A stretch of 64,000 bases of DNA from Melghirimyces profundicolus (GTDB lineage Bacteria > Bacillota > Bacilli > Thermoactinomycetales > DSM-45169): positions 1-64,000 of the forward strand of contig NZ_QBKR01000013.1 in assembly GCF_003054245.1 (NCBI RefSeq). The letters run 5' to 3'. Position 1 is the stretch's first letter. The number at the start of each line of letters is the position of its first letter. A model generated the notes under the pieces. The model made no database searches, was not told the origin of the DNA, and worked only from the letters and a program-made list of their open reading frames with translations. Below, in pieces: positions 1 to 8,259 of the stretch. Position numbers and translations under genes: made by a program.

Positions 1-62
1 GCACCTCTCTTGTGGGTAAACTGTGGTGGGTTTTCCCATTATACAGGAGAGTGCTCTTTTTG
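1..62 (+). terminator. Intrinsic terminator of a gene left of the window
   Basis: An imperfect inverted repeat pairs the first 13 bases (GCACCTCTCTTGT) with ACAGGAGAGTGC near 43-54, followed by TCTTTTTG. The loop is long and holds a smaller TGGG/CCCA pairing. It probably ends a rightward gene lying just outside the window. Confidence 0.5.
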
Positions 63-468
63 TTTATCCGAAATTTTGGCTAATCAACAGGCCTGATACA
101 TAACATTACATTCTATTATATACAGGTCATTTCAAGGGAGATAGTAGAAAATCACCAACGAATAACAAGTTAGGAGCATTCCATTAAAGAAAGAACTCAC
201 TGTGAAAAAGAAAGAGTACCTCCTGTAGGCTGTTAGCGAGGGCACAACGTGTTGAAGCCGCTCATGAATCCATCGGAATATGAATCCCCGGATGCGGCGG
301 CTCCTTTTGTCGGGACTCACCATACAGGCATTGGGGGTGCGGGGCAGGCGCGGGGATTGTTAAGGTTTGCTCATTTCTTTGTTAAGGGTGATGGAGGACC
401 GGTTCCCGCCGGGATTTTATGTTAAGATACAGGTGGCAGGTCCATTGACGGAAAGAGGGGGGGAGGCT
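63..468. other. Intergenic stretch without a convincing gene
   Basis: About 400 bases precede the first acyltransferase. The first part is A+T-rich and could hold a promoter, but no clear -35/-10 pair was found. A 63-codon minus-strand reading frame (132-323) has no ribosome site and no recognisable features. The 34 codons in frame ahead of 469 (from ATG 367) are read as untranslated leader because the good ribosome site lies just before the TTG at 469. Confidence 0.5.
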
Positions 469-1554
469 TTGAACCACCTGAAACGGCGGTCTTTTATCGA
501 AGAGCTGTTTTTTGTCCGGGCCATCGCTTGCCTCTGTGTGGTGTTGATTCACGCCATCTCGGCCAACATCGATCTTTATGACCTGACCCCCTTGGAAACA
601 GAAGCGTTTCGCTCTCTCCAGCTGGCAATGATGTTTGCCACCCCGCTGTTCATCTGCATATCGGAATTGCTGCTCGCCCACGCGTATCCTGACCGAACCC
701 CCACGGGATTCTGGGGAAAACGGATCCGGTTCATCCTGATCCCGTATATCGCGATCGGGTTGCTCTACACCATCCTGTATTACGAAGCATCCTTTGAAGA
801 GTTTTGGAGCCGGGCGGTGGACATCGTGGTGTTCGGCCGCTGGAACGGATACTTTGTCCTGATCATTTTTCAGTTTTACTTCCTCCATCGGATTTTCATC
901 CGTTACATGAAAGATTGGCCGCCGGTTCCGGTTCTGGTCACTTCGTTTGGGATCAACTTTCTTTACTTGGCCGTCGTTATGGCCGCCGGACGGTTCGATC
1001 TGGTGGATCCGGCTCTCCTGTCCCATCACAAACTGCCCTTCCCCGGCTGGTTGTTCTATTTCACCGCAGCCTATTACATCGGGCGCAACCTGGGCGGCTT
1101 CCGCGAGTGGATCCGTCTGCGATGGCGTTGGGTGGGGTGGAGCTTTTTCGTCTGCATGGCCGGAGTGCTTCTGCTCAAAATGACGGGCTTGGTCCATACC
1201 GCCTCTTCCAAGCGGGTGGATATGCTCCTGTATACCGTGGCCGCCCTTGGTTTTCTGTTCGGGCTTGCCATGAGGCTCCGCCGGATTCCGGCCGCGCTGG
1301 TCCTGATCAGCCGGCTCTCGTACGGGATCTATCTGCTTCATCCCCTCGCCATGATGTATGTGGGACAGTGGTGGCTGTCCACCGGGTCCCTCCCCTATGC
1401 CGTCAGCCTTTTTCTCCTGTTCTCCGCCGGGGTGGTCGTGCCGGGGATTCTGACCTGGTTGTTGAACCTGACGGACTGGGGTCCGTACTTGGTGGGGAAA
1501 ATCGGATCCGCCGCCCCGGGTGAGAAAGGCTACCGAACCGCACGGGTCACCTGA
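469..1554 (+). CDS. Membrane acyltransferase, acyltransferase-3 family
   Basis: This 361-residue protein is a multipass membrane O-acyltransferase of the acyltransferase-3 family, whose members acylate cell-surface sugars or other envelope molecules. The family's N-terminal hallmark is visible as FVRAIACLCVVLIHAIS, where the His after the first membrane helix is the catalytic or essential residue in the family. About ten hydrophobic segments follow, and the typical SYGIYLLHPL motif lies near the C-terminus. The TTG at 469 was chosen because GGGGGGAGG sits a few bases upstream; the ATG at 367 has no ribosome site and would add a non-family tail. It is followed after 130 bases by a paralogue (1685-2776), suggesting a tandem duplication. 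The substrate is unknown. Confidence 0.85.
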   Translation: MNHLKRRSFIEELFFVRAIACLCVVLIHAISANIDLYDLTPLETEAFRSLQLAMMFATPLFICISELLLAHAYPDRTPTGFWGKRIRFILIPYIAIGLLYTILYYEASFEEFWSRAVDIVVFGRWNGYFVLIIFQFYFLHRIFIRYMKDWPPVPVLVTSFGINFLYLAVVMAAGRFDLVDPALLSHHKLPFPGWLFYFTAAYYIGRNLGGFREWIRLRWRWVGWSFFVCMAGVLLLKMTGLVHTASSKRVDMLLYTVAALGFLFGLAMRLRRIPAALVLISRLSYGIYLLHPLAMMYVGQWWLSTGSLPYAVSLFLLFSAGVVVPGILTWLLNLTDWGPYLVGKIGSAAPGEKGYRTARVT

Positions 1555-1684
1555 CCGCCGGGAACGATCGGCGGTCCTTTTTGTTAAGGAAACATTTGTT
1601 TATTTAAGGTTGGATGAATGCTCCGTTTCAAAGTTCTTTTTGTGTTATGTTGGAAGAAAAAAGAGTCGCTGGGGGTTTTCATCC

Positions 1685-2776
1685 ATGAAACCGGCACGAT
1701 TTATTTCCGAAATCAATTTTGTGCGGGCGCTGGCGTGTCTGGCCGTTTTGGCCGTTCACGTTTCAGCGGGGGTGTTTTACCGGCAGGGGTACTGGGACCC
1801 CGTCGCCGCTGGGATGAATCAAATCGGGCGGTTCGGTACGCCCGTTTTCGCCGTGATCAGCGGTTTTCTCCTCTTTAACCAGGTGAGGGTGAAAGGATTT
1901 TCGTTGCCGCGCTTCATCCGGTCCCGGACGACCAAGATCATCGTTCCGTATCTGGTATGGAGCACGATCTATCTCTCTATTTTGAAATTCGGGTACGGGA
2001 TCGATCATTTTGTCTCCTTCGACCACTGGTTGAAGACGGTTCTGTCCGGCAATGTTTTTTATCACCTGTATTTTGTCATGGTGGTCATCCAGTTTTATCT
2101 GGTATTTCCGCTTCTGCAACGGATTCTTCGGACTCGTGCGGCCTGGTGGGTTGGAACCGCGGCCGCCCTGGTTGTAAACGCCGCCGTCCTGATGGGGGAC
2201 GTCACCGACTTGCCCGGCTGGATCGGAAAGGGATTTACCTTTTTTAGCAAAGCATCCCTGCCTTATTGGATCTTCTATTTCCTGTTCGGAGGGTGGCTGG
2301 CCTTTCACTGGGACGGGCTGGCCCAATGGTTCCAGAAAAAATCCGCGGCCGTTGCCGCTTGGATCGCCGGAGCAGTGGTCACGGCGGGAGCGGTGGTGGA
2401 ATATCAATGGCTGGGGATGTACGGTTCCAGCCGACTGGCCAACCTGTTCAATATTCCGGTCCTGATCCTGACCGGTTCCGTTCTGTATGCGTCTATCCGC
2501 CGGGCGGTCCGGCTTCGGGAAGGGCTTCAGACGATCGGAAGCCTGGGATTCGGAATCTATCTCGTGCATCCCCTCGTGATTCTGTGTTTGGTACAGGTCC
2601 TTCCCGCATCGATGTGGAGGCCCCATTTTCTCCCGGTGCTCTTCCTCCTGGTCCTCCTGCTCACGGTCGGAGCGGTCAAAGCCATCCAACGGCTCCCCTT
2701 CCACCAGTATCTTCTGACGGTTCCGTCCCGGAATACGGGCTATACTGCAGGGAAGAGAGGAACGGAGCTGCGCTGA
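1685..2776 (+). CDS. Membrane acyltransferase, acyltransferase-3 family
   Basis: A 363-residue second copy of the acyltransferase-3 family. The N-terminal signature reads FVRALACLAVLAVHVSAG, and the late motif GFGIYLVHPL matches the first paralogue; the fold is about ten transmembrane helices. The ATG at 1685 starts a protein whose N-terminus aligns with the neighbour (MKPARFISEINFVRAL), so the longer frame from 1520, which would overlap the upstream gene, was rejected. No strong Shine-Dalgarno is seen (GGGGG about 10 bases upstream). It probably modifies exopolysaccharide, teichoic acid or peptidoglycan, but nothing nearby identifies the acceptor. Confidence 0.82.
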   Translation: MKPARFISEINFVRALACLAVLAVHVSAGVFYRQGYWDPVAAGMNQIGRFGTPVFAVISGFLLFNQVRVKGFSLPRFIRSRTTKIIVPYLVWSTIYLSILKFGYGIDHFVSFDHWLKTVLSGNVFYHLYFVMVVIQFYLVFPLLQRILRTRAAWWVGTAAALVVNAAVLMGDVTDLPGWIGKGFTFFSKASLPYWIFYFLFGGWLAFHWDGLAQWFQKKSAAVAAWIAGAVVTAGAVVEYQWLGMYGSSRLANLFNIPVLILTGSVLYASIRRAVRLREGLQTIGSLGFGIYLVHPLVILCLVQVLPASMWRPHFLPVLFLLVLLLTVGAVKAIQRLPFHQYLLTVPSRNTGYTAGKRGTELR

Positions 2777-2858
2777 TTTCTTTGTATGTAAAAAATCTCT
2801 CACTCCTTTCTGGGCTCATGCATAACTAAATGTAGAACCTCGGATTGGAGGGTGGAGG

Positions 2859-3754
2859 TTGAACCGCAAGCATCCCAGATGGTCCCGGCTTCCCTATGCC
2901 GGGGAAAGAAATCCGCCGACGAACCCGGTCAATCCGCTGGCCGGATCATGGCCCACCTGCTTTCTCAAACGGGGGCCGAAGGGGACATTCCGAACCCGGG
3001 GAGGGAAACGGATCCGGTTAGCAATCAGACATCCCAACACCATCGATTTTCATAAACAGTTACGAAGGGTGCAAAAAAAACGCTCAATACGATCACCCCG
3101 CGTCAGATCATCATCGCGAAATATTGGGGAGCCGGAGTGGCAACCAAGCAGTGGACGCCAATCATCGACCGGCTGATCGACACCTACGGTTTTTCGCCGC
3201 CGAGAGCGGCCCGGGTTTTGGCGGCAACCCAAGCCGCTATAAATGATGCCTTCGTCGTTGTCTGGTATTTGAAGTATCTCTGGGATGTGGCCCGTCCCAA
3301 TCAGTTGGACCGAAGCTTGGCCACCATCCTGTGCACCCCGCGCTTCCCCGCTTACCTATCCGGACATGCCGTCATGGCGGCCACAGCGGCCGGCGTACTG
3401 AGCCATTTTTTCCCGCCCGAATCCAAACGGTTGCATGAATTGGCCCGGGAGTGTGCGATCTCCCGATTGTATGCGGGTGTTCATTTCCCGGTGGATAACA
3501 ACCAGGGCTTGCGTCTCGGTCGACAGATCGGAAACATCGCCGTCAACATATTGAGAAAACAACGGAATTCCGCCGGAAAACGGATTGATGGTTTGAATTT
3601 GGAGGATCGAAACGCCGATCTGATTCCGCCTCCGTACAGACAGGCCATTCCCTTCAATTTTGATGAATCCTGCCAGTCGCTGGTTCGCGACACCTCCGAA
3701 ATCGGGGAAGAATTCCCATACCGGATGAGCGATGAAGAAGACTGGGAGGAATAG
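2859..3754 (+). pseudogene. Frameshifted PAP2 / vanadium haloperoxidase-like protein
   Basis: Two reading frames together encode one protein of the vanadium-dependent haloperoxidase/PAP2 phosphatase superfamily. The first (TTG 2859, preceded by GGAGGGTGGAGG) reads RWSRLPYAGERNPPTNP, the usual N-terminus of a Bacillota group of these proteins. The second continues with WTPIIDRLIDTYG and carries the three active-site blocks: WDVARPNQLD, YLSGHA and SRLYAGVHFPVDN. The frames meet at a run of eight A's (3073-3080); one more A restores an unbroken protein through ...VQKK-TLNTITPRQ.... The first active-site Ser-Gly-His and the final Arg/His are intact, so the decay, if real, is recent. It might alternatively be a sequencing error or slippage at the A run. 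Confidence 0.8.
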
Positions 3755-3798
3755 AAATGACCGGCTCCCCGCTTAAAATGATTCAGAAAATTGGGAGT

Positions 3799-3852
3799 GA
3801 ACCCGGGGAAGGTGAAAGGGGATTTCTCACCTTCCCCCGGGGGTTCGTTTTC
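3799..3852. terminator. Strong bidirectional terminator hairpin
   Basis: GAACCCGGGGAAGGTGA pairs with TCACCTTCCCC and GGGGGTTC over a long stem, followed by GTTTTCT. It lies between convergent genes (the haloperoxidase-like gene and the ThyX-like gene) and likely serves both. Confidence 0.8.
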
Positions 3853-3863
3853 TCATCCCTGTT

Positions 3864-5360
3864 TCATCCCCGTCGTTTGGCGTACCGCGCCAGGACGGGG
3901 TGTTCTTTTTCCCATTCGGTGAAGAGCTGTTCGAAGGCATGGCGGATATCCCATTGGGCCTCCGGTGTGGTTCTGAGGTTGATCAGGTGGTACATCTCCC
4001 ACAGGCTGGCGGTGGCCACCACCTGGCGGTGATGGGCGTTGGTGACGCAATAGGGGGCGGCTTCCGGACATTCTTCCATCATCTGTTCGTGGACACGGTC
4101 CGCCTCTTCCACCAACCGGGAAAAAGGTTCCGCCAGCCCCGCTGCCCGCACGTGGGGAGGAACGGTGTACCCCCAGTCCACAGCGGGCTCCCCGAAGGTA
4201 AAGTGGGTGCCGCGGTTGTGGCGGAGCAACTGATGCCAATTGGCTTCCGAAACCGACAGCTCCATCGTGTAAAAGAGATGACGGAACAAATCCTTCGGGT
4301 TGTCGAAGAAGCGCAGGTGTTTTAAGGCCGCTTCCAGTCGTGTCTCCATTTCCTTTTGTTCCATTTGCTTTACCGCCGACTCCGCCTGCTCCCAGGAGAA
4401 ACCGTATGCTTCCACCAGCAGGTGGGCGCACAAATCTTCCAACGCTTGCCGATAATCCGGCAGGCGGACAAAACGGGCGCAGGGTCCGTCAAAGGCGCGG
4501 CCACGCCAGGAGGTTTCCGGAGGTTGGATGGGGTTCTCCATCAGTTCCTTCCGGGTTTCCAGCAGGTAATCGCTCGGCCGGACGTGTTTGAGCAAGGTGG
4601 GGATGACACGACTGATCTCCCGTTCCATCTGCCGGGCCAGTTTCCGGGATTCGGAGTGACGGCTGGACAACAGGCGGACCAGCGTGTCCCTCAGGGCACG
4701 CCCGTTGCCTGTCAGCCCCAGGCTGGTTTGGGTGGCCAAGGTCAAAACGTAACGGGCGTCTTCGAAGGCCACTTTTTCCACGCGGGAAGAAAACCGCTTG
4801 TCGCTTTCCCCTTCATTCCGGGGGAGGGTGGCTTCCAGGTAAGGGACGAGCCCCGCCAGAAGGCGTTCATAGGTATCGTAGGCTTTCCCGTTGAGCCGGA
4901 TAAACGCTTCTTTGGCCGCGGGGCGGGATTCCAGTTCCGCCGGGATGTGGAAAGAACCCCGTACGGGCCGCTGATAGCGTTGGCTGTACTCGGTGAAGCT
5001 GTTGAAGGTGTTGGCCAGTTCCAGTTCCGCCGATGCCAGACGGCTGATTTGCTCCACTCCCAAGTGGGCGACGGCGTGTTCGGCGACGCTGCTGTGTCCG
5101 TAACCGACGACCCACTTTTCGTGGAACCGGGCCGCTTTTTCCGAGTAGGCGGTGGCCATTCCGCCGGAGGAATCGCCCACGGCCAGTTCATCGTCCTTCA
5201 GAAGCTTGGCCAGGTTTTCCCGGAATCCGGCCGGGCTTCGGCTTACATAGGCGAAGATGACGGCGATCACTTCTTCCGGCAGGTTATAGATGGCGTATAC
5301 GTTTTTGTCCTGGTTGGAGACGTACCGGGACAGGTCGATTTTCTCCTCCGCTTGCGTCAC
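3864..5360 (-). CDS. Tandem ThyX-like (FAD-dependent thymidylate synthase-like) protein
   Basis: A 498-residue protein that appears to hold two ThyX-like domains. The first half (about residues 20-220) contains GHSSVAEHA and NSFTEYSQRYQRP, resembling the substrate/FAD part of ThyX where the classical motif is RHRxxSxNxxSxRY. The second half (about 290-480) has a further ThyX-like block, LLRHNRGTHFTFGEP, followed by VTNAHHRQVVATASLWEMYHLINLRT, the usual ThyX end with a conserved Arg-rich segment. Normal ThyX is 210-260 residues and works as a tetramer, so this length fits an internal duplication forming a pseudo-dimer. Both signature motifs are altered, so real thymidylate synthase activity is doubtful. 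The gene stands alone, transcribed away from the opp operon. Confidence 0.72.
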   Translation of the reverse strand: MTQAEEKIDLSRYVSNQDKNVYAIYNLPEEVIAVIFAYVSRSPAGFRENLAKLLKDDELAVGDSSGGMATAYSEKAARFHEKWVVGYGHSSVAEHAVAHLGVEQISRLASAELELANTFNSFTEYSQRYQRPVRGSFHIPAELESRPAAKEAFIRLNGKAYDTYERLLAGLVPYLEATLPRNEGESDKRFSSRVEKVAFEDARYVLTLATQTSLGLTGNGRALRDTLVRLLSSRHSESRKLARQMEREISRVIPTLLKHVRPSDYLLETRKELMENPIQPPETSWRGRAFDGPCARFVRLPDYRQALEDLCAHLLVEAYGFSWEQAESAVKQMEQKEMETRLEAALKHLRFFDNPKDLFRHLFYTMELSVSEANWHQLLRHNRGTHFTFGEPAVDWGYTVPPHVRAAGLAEPFSRLVEEADRVHEQMMEECPEAAPYCVTNAHHRQVVATASLWEMYHLINLRTTPEAQWDIRHAFEQLFTEWEKEHPVLARYAKRRG

Positions 5361-5734
5361 GCTCTCTCCTCCGTTTCCGATTCCGATGATGAGCTTCTCT
5401 TATTCTATCAGGAGAGGGGCCGATGCCCAAGGAGGAAGAGGCGGGAGCCCGCCCGTGTTTTTCCTCTTTTTTAAATCCATTTAATACCATGGAAGATTAT
5501 TCAAGATTCAGTCTGTCCGATGAGTGCGAACACTCCGAAACCCCGACGGGAAGAGGGGTTGGAGAATTTCAAGGCGATCGGTGAAAAGATTTAGCATTAT
5601 CCGTCTTTTTGAATACTTATTGACGAAAGGGGAATTGTTTAGTTATATCGAATATAGCAATGGTGAAAGGATTCATTCTTTTTCTTCGATTCAACGAATT
5701 TAATGTCTGATTTCACGATGATTGAGGTGTCTTC
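5361..5734. other. Divergent intergenic region
   Basis: This 374-base A+T-richer gap separates the leftward ThyX-like gene from the rightward opp operon and should contain both promoters. A good sigma-A-type promoter for the opp side is listed separately (5620-5648). No riboswitch-like structure was recognised. Confidence 0.5.
5620..5648 (+). promoter_or_regulatory. Candidate sigma-A promoter of the opp operon
   Basis: TTGACG at 5620-5625, a 17-base spacer and TTATAT at 5643-5648 form a near-consensus housekeeping promoter about 85 bases before the first ATP-binding gene. Confidence 0.55.
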
Positions 5735-6745
5735 ATGACTGAACCGTTACTCGAGATCTCCCAGTTCAAACTGCACTTTCACACGGACAAAGGGGTCGTG
5801 AAGGCGGTCGACGGTGTGGACATCACCGTGGGTGAAGGCGAAGTGGTCGGACTGGTCGGGGAATCCGGCTGCGGAAAAAGTGTCACCTCCCTCTCGGTCA
5901 TGGGACTGGTTCCCCAGCCCCCGGGCAAGGTGGCGGGGGGCTCCATCCGGTTGGCGGGTAAGGATTTGACCCGCCTTGGGCGGAAGGAGTGGCGGAAAGT
6001 CCGCGGCAACGAGGTTTCCATGATCTTTCAGGAACCGATGACTTCCCTCAACCCTGTGTTCACCATCGGAAACCAAATGGTGGAAGCCATCCGGCAGCAC
6101 CGGAAGCTCGATAAAAAGGAAGCCCGGCGATTGGCTGCGGAAACCTTGAGGGAAGTGGGGATTTCCCGTGAAGGGATCCTCGACGAGTATCCTCATCAGC
6201 TCTCCGGAGGGATGCGGCAACGGGTGATGATCGCCATGGCGATGGTTTGCCGTCCGAAGCTTCTGATCGCCGATGAACCGACCACGGCGCTGGATGTGAC
6301 CATCCAGGCCCAGATCCTGGACCTGATGCGGCGCCTTAATGAGGAGACGGGGACCGCGATTCTGATGATCACCCACGATCTCGGGGTGGTGGCGGAGATG
6401 TGTGAACGGGTGGTGGTGATGTATGCCGGACAGGTGGTGGAGCAAGCGGACATCCAAACCTTGTTCCGCGACCCCCGGCATCCTTACACCCAAGGTCTTC
6501 TGAAATCCATCCCCAAGTTGGACAAGCGCACCGATCGCCTTTATTCCATTCCGGGAAACGTTCCCAATCCACGATCGATGCCCCAAGGGTGCCGTTTCGC
6601 CCCGCGTTGCGAATTTGCAATGGACATCTGCCGGGAAAAGGAACCGGGCCTCTTCACCCTGGGTGAAAACCGGGTGAGTCGGTGCTGGTTGGAAGAAGAG
6701 AAAAAGGAGGATGCGGATCGTGGCACAACCACAGTCCATTCTTGA
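5735..6745 (+). CDS. Oligopeptide ABC transporter ATP-binding protein, OppD type
   Basis: A 336-residue ATPase of the oligopeptide/dipeptide importer family; it energises peptide uptake as one of two different ATPase subunits. Walker A reads GESGCGKS (about residue 42), the signature is LSGGMRQR (about 156), Walker B is [12 protein letters not shown] (about 173), and the switch His lies in MITHDLG. The C-terminal oligopeptide-binding extension contains GCRFAPRC and ends with a second Cys cluster; related proteins bind a [4Fe-4S] cluster there. The end overlaps the next ATPase by 26 bases, implying translational coupling. It belongs with the adjacent ATPase, the binding protein at 8260 and the two permeases at 9978 and 10994. 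Confidence 0.93.
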   Translation: MTEPLLEISQFKLHFHTDKGVVKAVDGVDITVGEGEVVGLVGESGCGKSVTSLSVMGLVPQPPGKVAGGSIRLAGKDLTRLGRKEWRKVRGNEVSMIFQEPMTSLNPVFTIGNQMVEAIRQHRKLDKKEARRLAAETLREVGISREGILDEYPHQLSGGMRQRVMIAMAMVCRPKLLIADEPTTALDVTIQAQILDLMRRLNEETGTAILMITHDLGVVAEMCERVVVMYAGQVVEQADIQTLFRDPRHPYTQGLLKSIPKLDKRTDRLYSIPGNVPNPRSMPQGCRFAPRCEFAMDICREKEPGLFTLGENRVSRCWLEEEKKEDADRGTTTVHS

Positions 6746-7697
6746 CGTACGCAACCTGAAAAAATATTTCCCGATCCGCGGCGGTGTGTTCGGCAGGAAA
6801 GTGGGCGAAGTGAAAGCGGTGGACAACGTCTCCTTTTCGGTCAACAAAGGGGAAACGCTTGGAATCGTGGGTGAAAGCGGTTGTGGAAAGTCCACCACCG
6901 GACGGACCATTCTCCGGCTGGAAGAGCCGACATCGGGGGAGGTGCAGTTCGAAGGGAAGAACCTGGTTCGATTGAAAGGAGAAGAGATGCGTCGGATGCG
7001 CCGGGAACTGCAGATGGTTTTCCAGGACCCCTTCGCCTCCCTCAATCCCCGGAAAACTGCCGGTGAAATCATCGAAGAACCGCTTCAGGTGCACGGGATC
7101 GGCAGTGCCAAAGAGCGCAAAGAACAGGTGAAGGAGCTCCTCCGGGTCGTGGGCCTCGATGCCTTCCATGCCGGGAGGTATCCCCACCAGTTCAGCGGGG
7201 GGCAGCGGCAGCGGATCGGGATCGCCCGGGCGCTGGCGGTCAAGCCGAAACTGATTGTCGCCGATGAACCGGTTTCCGCCCTGGATGTCTCCATTCAGTC
7301 GCAGGTGTTGAATCTTCTGGAAGATTTGCAGGAAAAGTTTGATTTGACTTACTTATTTATCGCCCACGACCTGAGCGTGGTCCGTCACATCAGTGACCGG
7401 GTGGGCGTGATGTACCTGGGGCGGATGGTGGAGTTGGCGGACCGGGACGGATTGTACGAAAACCCGCTCCATCCATACACCCAGGCGCTGCTCTCCGCCG
7501 TGCCGGTGCCGGACCCGGAAACCAAGCGGGAACGAATCATCCTGAGCGGAGACGTTCCCAGTCCCAGCAATCCGCCGAAGGGATGCGCCTTCCACACCCG
7601 CTGTCCCCATGTGATGGACGTCTGCCGGGAAGTGCGTCCGGAGTTCAAGGAACACGGAGACGGTCATTTCGCGGCCTGTCATCTGCTGGAGAAATGA
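6720..7697 (+). CDS. Oligopeptide ABC transporter ATP-binding protein, OppF type
   Basis: The second ATPase (325 residues) of the peptide importer. Walker [13 protein letters not shown], signature [15 protein letters not shown], Walker [13 protein letters not shown] and the C-terminal [10 protein letters not shown] segment are all intact. GTG 6720 was taken as the start because GGAGG (6706-6710) is at the right distance; the ATG at 6711 abuts that site and cannot be used with it. Its start lies within the end of the upstream ATPase gene. A 470-bp repeat element (7736-8205) separates it from the binding-protein gene. Confidence 0.93.
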   Translation: MAQPQSILDVRNLKKYFPIRGGVFGRKVGEVKAVDNVSFSVNKGETLGIVGESGCGKSTTGRTILRLEEPTSGEVQFEGKNLVRLKGEEMRRMRRELQMVFQDPFASLNPRKTAGEIIEEPLQVHGIGSAKERKEQVKELLRVVGLDAFHAGRYPHQFSGGQRQRIGIARALAVKPKLIVADEPVSALDVSIQSQVLNLLEDLQEKFDLTYLFIAHDLSVVRHISDRVGVMYLGRMVELADRDGLYENPLHPYTQALLSAVPVPDPETKRERIILSGDVPSPSNPPKGCAFHTRCPHVMDVCREVRPEFKEHGDGHFAACHLLEK

Positions 7698-7735
7698 GAT
7701 TCCGTGAAGGAGGTGTTGTCGAAAGGGAGAACTTC

Positions 7736-8205
7736 TGGAAGCGTTGTGATTGATGGTCAGGCTCAGAAGAAGGGAAGCGTTTACCCGAAACAGCGACTTT
7801 GCTGTTTTGCCCGGCGGAGAATCAGCAGCAAGGGCATTCAGGGGCAAAAGCTTCTCTGTGTTGCATCCGCAGGCGTTGGCCCCTGCCGCAGCAGGAAGAT
7901 TCGGCCACGGACAGAGCATACACCCTGCAGGACAGCATAGCGAGACCGGGAGAGAAGCGACCCCGGCGAGACTTGTGCTCTGTGAGTGCATAGCGAGACC
8001 GGGAGAGAAGCGACCCCGGCGAGACTTGTGCTCTGTGAGTGCATAGCGAGACCGGGGAGAGAAGCGACCCCGGCGAGACTTGTACTCTGTGAGTGCATAG
8101 CGAGACCGGGGAGAGAAGCGACCCCGGCGAGACTTGTACTCTGTGAGTGCAACCGGAGCGGCTTCGGGTAAATGCCGCCGCTCACTTTTTTTCACAATAC
8201 TTCCA
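7736..8205 (+). repeat. Long copy of a dispersed inverted-repeat-bounded element (copy 1)
   Basis: The element begins TGGAAGCGTTGTGATTGA and ends TTCACAATACTTCCA, so its ends are imperfect inverted repeats of about 14 bases. Inside are a left part with GTCAGGCTCAG, a middle part with GGGGCAAAAGCTTCTCTG, a tandem array of four 53/54-base units (7935-8148) and a right part with GGAGCGGC...GCCGCTCAC. A second long copy lies inverted at 36805-37228, and two internally deleted copies lie at 23249-23332 and 45066-45129. No transposase or convincing protein is encoded; short frames within it are produced by the repeats. No obvious target-site duplication was seen. It sits inside the opp operon between the ATPase and binding-protein genes. 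Confidence 0.88.
7935..8148 (+). repeat. Four contiguous 53/54-base tandem repeats
   Basis: Units start with GCATAGCGAGACCGGG at 7935, 7988, 8041 and 8095, giving periods of 53, 53 and 54 bases, and end with CTCTGTGAGT. Units differ only by one extra G and a GTGC/GTAC change. There is no spacer between units, so this is not a CRISPR array. The inverted long copy at 36.8 kb has three units of the same repeat. Confidence 0.92.
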
Positions 8206-8259
8206 GCGCGACTGATAAGCTGGAATCCATCTGAAAGGTTTAAGGGGGTCATATCAAAG

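Noticed and set aside
132-323. Minus-strand 63-residue reading frame
   Set aside because: No ribosome site, no family resemblance and no neighbour that supports it.
7935-8148. CRISPR-like array of direct repeats
   Set aside because: The 53/54-base units are contiguous with no unique spacers, and no cas gene is seen; they belong to a dispersed element with other copies in the window.
8134-8259. Longer start for the OppA-type gene
   Set aside because: It would include repeat-element sequence ahead of the natural lipoprotein signal at 8260.
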